A DNA stretch of 13,314 nt, from assembly GCA_900770725.1 (NCBI GenBank), contig CAAGLL010000093.1, positions 1-13,314 of the forward strand, given 5' to 3'. Positions 9,007 to 13,314 of the stretch are shown here, piece after piece. Numbering within the stretch: position 1 is the first letter of the stretch; each line of letters begins with the position of its first letter. The notes under the pieces are model-generated. The model worked only from the letters and a program-made list of their open reading frames with translations, was not told where the DNA came from and made no database searches. This stretch comes from an uncultured Succinivibrio sp. GTDB lineage: Bacteria > Pseudomonadota > Gammaproteobacteria > Enterobacterales > Succinivibrionaceae. The position numbers and the translations under genes are program-made.

Positions 9007-10921
9007 AGATTGGCGCGGTGGCGCGGGCCAGGTATGCGACCTCGCTGTCGGTGAGCGTGCCAGAGGCGTTCTTTATGACGCTGCAGACGTTCTGGTGGTA
9101 GCTGTTGAGCCAGTCCTTCTCCGACGAGGTCAGCGCGGAGGGGTCTATGGTCCTGGTGTCGATGGGGACGAGCGTCAGCGGGCTGAAGCAGAGCATGTGG
9201 CGCATGCCCGGCCTCTGGCACTCCTGGACCACGAGCAGGTTCTCGGTGCGGATCCCGTAGCAGCCGTCCTTGTAGTACCCAGGCTCGTCGGAGACGATCA
9301 TCCCCGGCTCCAGCGGCACCGAGGAGCGGTGCAGCGAGATCGCCTGCGGACCCTCGTGCACCGAGAGCAGGTGCCCGACGCCATGGCCGGTGCCGTGGGC
9401 GTAGTCGCATCCCGCGTCCCACAGCGGGCGCCTGGCGATGGCGTCGATCTGCCCGCCGGAGGTGCCGCGCGGGAAGATCAGCGTGGCCAGGGCAATGTGG
9501 CACTTGAGCACCAGGGTGCACATGCGGCGCATCTCGTCGGTGAAGCCCGGGCCCACGAGCACGGTGCGCGTGATGTCGGTGGTGCCGTCGAGGTAGTGGG
9601 CGCCCGAGTCGATCATGTACAGCGGGCTGTCGCCCATGGCCTTGGGCTTCTTGGAGTTCAAGTGGTTGTAGTGGACCATCGAGGCGTCGTCGCCCAGCGC
9701 CGAGATGGTGTCGAACGAGGGTTCGATGTAGTTCTCCTCGACCTTGCGGAAGGATTCTGCGCGCTCGGCGAGCACGGCCTCGTCGGTGTCGCGCACCCGG
9801 CGGCGGTAGCCCTCGGGATCGGCGTCGGCCTTCAAGGGCTCGGCAAGCTCGTCGAGCCAGGAGAGGAAGCGGCACATCGCCACGCCGTCCTTGATGTGGG
9901 CCTTGTACTCGCCCTTGAGCTCGACGTGGTTCTTGACGGCCTTGGGCAGCTGGCACAGCCCAAGCCCCTCGGTCACGCGCGCGCCGCCCTCGTAGAGGGT
10001 CTTGAGCACGTGGGCGTTGACGGTCTGCGGATCGGCGTAGACGGCCGAGGAGGAGGCGCACAGGCGCTTTAGCACATCGTCGAAGCGGTCCTCGGGAAAG
10101 ATGTCGATGTGGCCGACGTGGGCCTCGAGGGCCTTCTGGAAGCCCTCGTCGAAGTGGTCGTCGGAGACGTACCACTCCAGCGCCTCGTTTGAGTAGGCGA
10201 CCATGCGGCAGCACACCACCGGCAGGCAGTGGCGGTCGCGGCCGCGGATGTTGAGGAGCCAGCAGATGCTCTCGGGATCGCAGATCACGGTCGCGTCAAG
10301 CCCGCGCTCGCGCAGCTCGCGTGCCAGGTTGCGGCGCTTCTGGGGGCTGGGGCAGCCGTTGTACTCGTCAGGGAAGATCCGCACCTTGGAGTGGACTGGC
10401 GCGGGGCGGTCCTTCCAGATGGCGTCGGCGGCGTTGACGCGGGTCTCCACGATCGAGATCCCGGCCTTGCCAAGCTCGGACTTGAGGGAAAGGTATGAGC
10501 CGTAGCTCAGGCAGTTCAAGTCGATACCGACCTTGGCCCCGCGCGGCAGCACGGCGCAAAGCCAGCGCGCGGGCATGAGCGCTGAGTAGTTGAAGCACTC
10601 AATGCAGGAGGGATCGGTCTGGGTGCGCGACTGCAGCGTATAGCGCCCGTCGACGAAGAGCGCGGCGGGGAGGCTTATCTCAGGCAGCCCCGCGTCCCTG
10701 CCCTCGCCCTGGGGCTTCACCTCGAAGGTCCTGGCGTAGGCGAAGGTGCCTGCGCTGCCGGTGAAGCCGGTGAGGAAGCGCAGCCTTTCGCACTCGGGGG
10801 AGAGCTCCTCGGAGAGGTACTCGTCGTCGTGGGAGATCAGGACGGCATCCAGTTCCTCGCGCTCGAGGAACTCGGAGAGCGAGCGCACCCGCGCCCTTGT
10901 GGAGTTGGGATCTTCAGCCAT
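9005..10921 (-). CDS. M24 Xaa-Pro aminopeptidase, long APP1-like form
   Basis: This cytosolic metallopeptidase should remove an N-terminal residue that precedes proline. From the ATG at 10921 it has 638 residues, longer than E. coli PepP (441) and matching the three-part eukaryote-type aminopeptidase P1 plan that some bacteria share. Two creatinase-type N-terminal domains cover about 10-160 and 195-320 (FTGSAGT at 53-59; CDPESICWLLNIRGRD at 214-229). The pita-bread catalytic domain covers about 330-565, and a short C-terminal domain ends near YHQNV (608-612). All five metal ligands can be seen: D438 (IDSGA), D449 (TTDITRT), H513 (GTGHGVGH), E546 (DEPGYY) and E560 (RTEN). An open frame runs 130 codons further upstream, but that part crosses the divergent promoter region and prlC and is not believable. 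The ribosome site is weak (GGA, 9 bases upstream). It is the first gene of the four-gene run. Confidence 0.92.
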   Translation of the reverse strand: MAEDPNSTRARVRSLSEFLEREELDAVLISHDDEYLSEELSPECERLRFLTGFTGSAGTFAYARTFEVKPQGEGRDAGLPEISLPAALFVDGRYTLQSRTQTDPSCIECFNYSALMPARWLCAVLPRGAKVGIDLNCLSYGSYLSLKSELGKAGISIVETRVNAADAIWKDRPAPVHSKVRIFPDEYNGCPSPQKRRNLARELRERGLDATVICDPESICWLLNIRGRDRHCLPVVCCRMVAYSNEALEWYVSDDHFDEGFQKALEAHVGHIDIFPEDRFDDVLKRLCASSSAVYADPQTVNAHVLKTLYEGGARVTEGLGLCQLPKAVKNHVELKGEYKAHIKDGVAMCRFLSWLDELAEPLKADADPEGYRRRVRDTDEAVLAERAESFRKVEENYIEPSFDTISALGDDASMVHYNHLNSKKPKAMGDSPLYMIDSGAHYLDGTTDITRTVLVGPGFTDEMRRMCTLVLKCHIALATLIFPRGTSGGQIDAIARRPLWDAGCDYAHGTGHGVGHLLSVHEGPQAISLHRSSVPLEPGMIVSDEPGYYKDGCYGIRTENLLVVQECQRPGMRHMLCFSPLTLVPIDTRTIDPSALTSSEKDWLNSYHQNVCSVIKNASGTLTDSEVAYLARATAPI

Positions 10922-11054
10922 ATGGGACAGTCCGTGCTGGAACAATGCCTTTATCAAGTTGACGCATTTTTTCCAACAGATCTTAGCACAGCGCGAAAAT
11001 GCATATATCATGCTGAAAACAATGTGAATTGAATAGGAAAGAGTCGTTTTGCCC
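10922..11054. promoter_or_regulatory. Divergent promoter region, aminopeptidase operon / prlC
   Basis: This 133-base AT-rich stretch must hold the promoters of both the minus-strand operon and prlC. For the operon, a minus-strand TTCACA (11023-11028) lies 15 bases from TATATG (11002-11007). For prlC, TTAGCA (10983-10988) lies 15 bases from TATATC (11004-11009). Both spacings are short and both calls are tentative; the two -10 candidates overlap, so the promoters may compete. AGGAAAGAG at 11035-11043 is the likely prlC ribosome site. Confidence 0.45.
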
Positions 11055-13115
11055 ATGACTGATGCATATGAGGAAAATCCCCTGCTCGCCACCGCCCCGC
11101 TGCCCCGCTTCTCGCAGGTGGCGCCGGGGTGCCTGAAGGAGGCGGTGGACAAGTCCATCGCCAAGTGCAGGGACGTCATTGAAAAGGAGTGCGCCGAGCA
11201 CGCCCAGGAGCCCACCTGGGACAACGCCATCGCCCCGATCGAGGAGGCCGACGACGCCTTCTCGCGGGTCTGGGGCACGATCTCCCACTTGAACAACGTG
11301 CGCAACACCAAGCCCTTCCGCGAGGCCTACATGCAGTGCCTGCCCGCGGTCTCGGCCTACAGCTCCTGGGCAGGCCAGTACCGCCCGCTCTACGGCATCT
11401 ACAAGAAGATCTCCGACTCCGACGCCTTCGGCAGGCTCACCCAGGCCCAGCAGATGGCCGTGAAGGACGCGCTGCGCGACTTCAGGCTCTCGGGAATCGA
11501 CCTGCCTGAGGATCAGAAGAAGCGCTTTGCCCAGATCGATGAGCGCCTCTCGGAGCTCTCGACCCGCTTTGCCAACAACGTGCTCGACTCGACGCAGGAC
11601 TATGTGCTGAACGTCACCGACGAGCAGGACATGGCGGGGATCCCCGAGGGCGCGGCCGCGGCCGCGCGCAAGGCCGCGGAAAAGCGCGGCCTTGATGGCT
11701 GGGCCTTCACGCTCGACCTCCCCTCATACGTGACCTTCATCACCTACGCCGAGAACCGCGGCCTCAGGGAGAAGATCTACAAGGCCTTCGCGGTGAGGGC
11801 CTCGGAGTTCTGCTCAAAGCCCGGGGAGTGGGACAACGGCCCGGTCATCGAGGAGATCCTGAAGCTGCGCCACGAGCAGGCGCGCATGCTCGGCTTTGAG
11901 AACTACGCGTGCTACTCGCTTGCCCCGAAGATGGCAAAGGATCCCAAGGAGGTCCTGGACTTCCTAAACGACCTTGCCGCAAAGTCGATCGCCCAGGGCC
12001 GCCGCGAGTACCAGGAGCTTTCAGACTTCGCAAAGTCGCAGGGGGCGGCCGAGCTCAAGCCCTGGGACATCTCGTTCTACTCAGAGAGGCTCCGGCGCGA
12101 GCGCTACAGCGTCGACACCGAGGCGCTGCGCGAGTTCTTCCCGCTGGGCCAGGTGATGCGCGGGCTCTTCGAGTGCGCGCACCGGCTCTACGGCGTGACC
12201 TTCAGGCCGCACATGGGCGTCGACGTCTGGGACCCGCAGGTGCGCTTCTACGACATCTGCGACGAGTACGGCAGCACCATCGGCAGCTTCTACACCGACC
12301 TCTTCGCCCGCGAGGGCAAGCAGGGCGGCGCCTGGATGGACGAGTGCCTGACGAGGCGCTACCGCTCAGACGGCACGCTCCAGCTGCCGGTGGCCTATGT
12401 CGAGTGCAACTTCCGCCCGCCGCGCGGCGGCGAGGAGGCGCTGCTCACCCACGATGACGTAGAGACGCTCTTCCACGAGTTCGGCCATGCGCTGAACCAG
12501 CTCCTGACCCGCGTCGACATCCCGGACGTCTCCGGGATCAACGGCGTGCCCTGGGACGCGGTGGAGCTGCCCAGCCAGTTCAACGAGAACTTCGCCTGGC
12601 AGCCCGAGGCGCTGCGCTTCATCTCAAGGAGCGTCAAGACCGGCAAGCCGCTGTCCGACGAGGCCATCGCGAGGCTCGTCAAGGCGCGCAACTTCGAGTC
12701 GGCGATGATGATGCTCCGCCAGCTGGAGTTCGCGCTCTTCGACATGCGCATCCATGCCGAGTACGACCCCGCCAGGGGCGGGAGGGTCATGGAGATCCTC
12801 CATGAGGTGCAGAGGCAGGTGAGGGTGACCCCGGTCTACGAGCACGACCGCTTCCCCGACAGCTTCAGCCACATCTTCGCGGGCGGCTACGCGGCAGGCT
12901 ACTACAGCTACAAGTGGGCCGAGGTGCTCTCGGCCGACGCCTTCGGCCGCTTCCTCGAGGAGGGGATCTTCTCGCGCGAGGCCGGGACGAGCTTCCGCGA
13001 CAACATCTTGGCCATCGGCGGCAGCCGCGACGAGATGAAGTCGTTCATCGCCTTCCGCGGCCGCAAGCCGCAGGTCGAGGCGCTGCTCAGGCAGAGCGGG
13101 ATCACCGGAAAGTGA
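11055..13115 (+). CDS. prlC: Oligopeptidase A (M3 zinc metallopeptidase)
   Basis: PrlC/OpdA is a cytosolic zinc endopeptidase that degrades short peptides, including cleaved signal peptides. This protein has 686 residues, close to E. coli (680), with strong matches throughout, for example ALRDFRLSGI (139-148), WDNGPVIEEIL (259-269), LGFENYA (279-285) and GYAAGYYSYKWAEVL near the end. The zinc site is HEFGH (474-478), with E504 in VELPSQ as third ligand. The family usually has His three residues after this motif (HEFGHxxH); here it is Asn481. The ATG at 11055 gives the usual N-terminus (MT..NPLL), but the AGGAAAGAG site (11035-11043) is 11 bases or more upstream; a TTG at 11049, adding two residues, is better spaced. 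It is alone on its strand, divergent from the aminopeptidase operon, and ends in a strong terminator. Confidence 0.97.
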   Translation: MTDAYEENPLLATAPLPRFSQVAPGCLKEAVDKSIAKCRDVIEKECAEHAQEPTWDNAIAPIEEADDAFSRVWGTISHLNNVRNTKPFREAYMQCLPAVSAYSSWAGQYRPLYGIYKKISDSDAFGRLTQAQQMAVKDALRDFRLSGIDLPEDQKKRFAQIDERLSELSTRFANNVLDSTQDYVLNVTDEQDMAGIPEGAAAAARKAAEKRGLDGWAFTLDLPSYVTFITYAENRGLREKIYKAFAVRASEFCSKPGEWDNGPVIEEILKLRHEQARMLGFENYACYSLAPKMAKDPKEVLDFLNDLAAKSIAQGRREYQELSDFAKSQGAAELKPWDISFYSERLRRERYSVDTEALREFFPLGQVMRGLFECAHRLYGVTFRPHMGVDVWDPQVRFYDICDEYGSTIGSFYTDLFAREGKQGGAWMDECLTRRYRSDGTLQLPVAYVECNFRPPRGGEEALLTHDDVETLFHEFGHALNQLLTRVDIPDVSGINGVPWDAVELPSQFNENFAWQPEALRFISRSVKTGKPLSDEAIARLVKARNFESAMMMLRQLEFALFDMRIHAEYDPARGGRVMEILHEVQRQVRVTPVYEHDRFPDSFSHIFAGGYAAGYYSYKWAEVLSADAFGRFLEEGIFSREAGTSFRDNILAIGGSRDEMKSFIAFRGRKPQVEALLRQSGITGK

Positions 13116-13132
13116 CAAGCCTTGCGTGAATG

Positions 13133-13169
13133 AAAAAGCGCCCGGGGGTGATCCCCCGGGCGCTTTTTT
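13133..13169. terminator. Bidirectional intrinsic terminator after prlC
   Basis: GCGCCCGGGGG (13138-13148) pairs perfectly with CCCCCGGGCGC (13153-13163) around the loop TGAT. Six T follow on the plus strand (13164-13169) and five A precede the stem (13133-13137), giving five T on the minus strand. It therefore ends prlC and also the minus-strand gene that stops at 13188. Confidence 0.93.
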
Positions 13170-13187
13170 CACGCGCTCTTGCAGCTG

Positions 13188-13314
13188 TTACCTGCCGCGG
13201 GCGCCGCCGTGGCCCTGGCGGGGCCTGAAGCCGTTGTTCCCGCCGCCGCGGCGGAAGTCGGCCCTGCCGCCTTGGCCGTGCCTAGGCCCGTGGCCGAAGC
13301 CGCCCTCGCGGCGG
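13188..13314 (-). CDS. Partial gene: Gly/Arg-rich C-terminal tail, possibly a DEAD-box RNA helicase
   Basis: Only the last 41 codons lie in the window; the 5' part is off the right edge. The frame ends with TAA at 13188-13190, 19 bases before the T tract side of the shared terminator. The translation is almost wholly Gly, Arg, His, Gln, Asn, Phe and Pro, with RRGGGNNGF and ending QGHGGARGR. Such RGG-type disordered tails bind RNA and are common at the end of proteobacterial DEAD-box helicases (DeaD/CsdA, RhlE, SrmB types); other RNA-binding proteins can have them too. The frame, the fitting stop and the terminator directly behind support a real gene, but no helicase motif is inside the window. 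Confidence 0.6.
   Translation of the reverse strand, partial: RREGGFGHGPRHGQGGRADFRRGGGNNGFRPRQGHGGARGR

Noticed and set aside
8469..10214. Open frame of 581 codons on the minus strand in another frame
   Set aside because: It overlaps pssA and the aminopeptidase in a shifted frame; its Arg/Pro/Gly-rich product has no recognisable domain, while both real genes have full catalytic motifs.
10922..11311. 130-residue N-terminal extension of the aminopeptidase
   Set aside because: It would cross the divergent promoter region and the first 257 bases of prlC; family N-termini begin close to the ATG at 10921.
11640..11700. Low-complexity GC repeat inside prlC
   Set aside because: It is an Ala-rich stretch encoded by GCC/GCG codons; E. 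coli PrlC has an Ala/Lys-rich helix at the same place.

Overview
This window reads as ordinary chromosome from a GC-rich gammaproteobacterium. BipA, RecG, YihY, oligopeptidase A and a phospholipase-D-type phosphatidylserine synthase all follow the Escherichia coli proteins along their whole length. The PLD-type PssA in particular points to Gammaproteobacteria. The genus cannot be named from this sequence. No transposase, integrase, phage gene, CRISPR array, tRNA or rRNA was recognised.

Layout, left to right. Positions 1-152 are non-coding and hold a long inverted repeat with homopolymer tracts, including an intrinsic terminator for the gene that follows. bipA (minus strand, 157-1995) encodes a ribosome-associated GTPase. 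A divergent intergenic stretch (1996-2273) carries the structured bipA leader and a promoter for yihY. yihY (plus, 2274-3203) encodes an inner-membrane protein. It converges on a tight four-gene minus-strand run separated by a 9-bp palindromic hairpin. In transcription order (right to left) this run is an M24 Xaa-Pro aminopeptidase (9005-10921), pssA (7625-8992), recG (5497-7617) and an AsmA-like membrane-anchored protein (3262-5493). Gaps within the run are 12, 7 and 3 bases, so it is very probably one operon with coupled translation. A 133-base divergent promoter region separates it from prlC (plus, 11055-13115). prlC ends at a strong two-way terminator shared with a gene entering from the right. 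Only the last 41 codons of that gene are inside the window (minus, 13188-13314); they encode a Gly/Arg-rich tail of the kind found on DEAD-box RNA helicases.

How the genes fit together: the operon mixes peptide breakdown (aminopeptidase), phospholipid synthesis (PssA), DNA repair (RecG) and an AsmA-family protein. The AsmA family in Gram-negative bacteria is linked to phospholipid movement to the outer membrane, so the PssA/AsmA pairing is the most suggestive functional link. The divergent prlC adds a second cytosolic peptidase beside the aminopeptidase. BipA and the partial helicase-like gene both relate to ribosome or RNA work.

I did not find an undescribed multi-gene system. The points most worth checking are the inverted repeat at the left edge, the divergent residue beside the zinc site of PrlC, the charged tail of the AsmA-like protein and its pairing with pssA, and the truncated RGG-tail gene.
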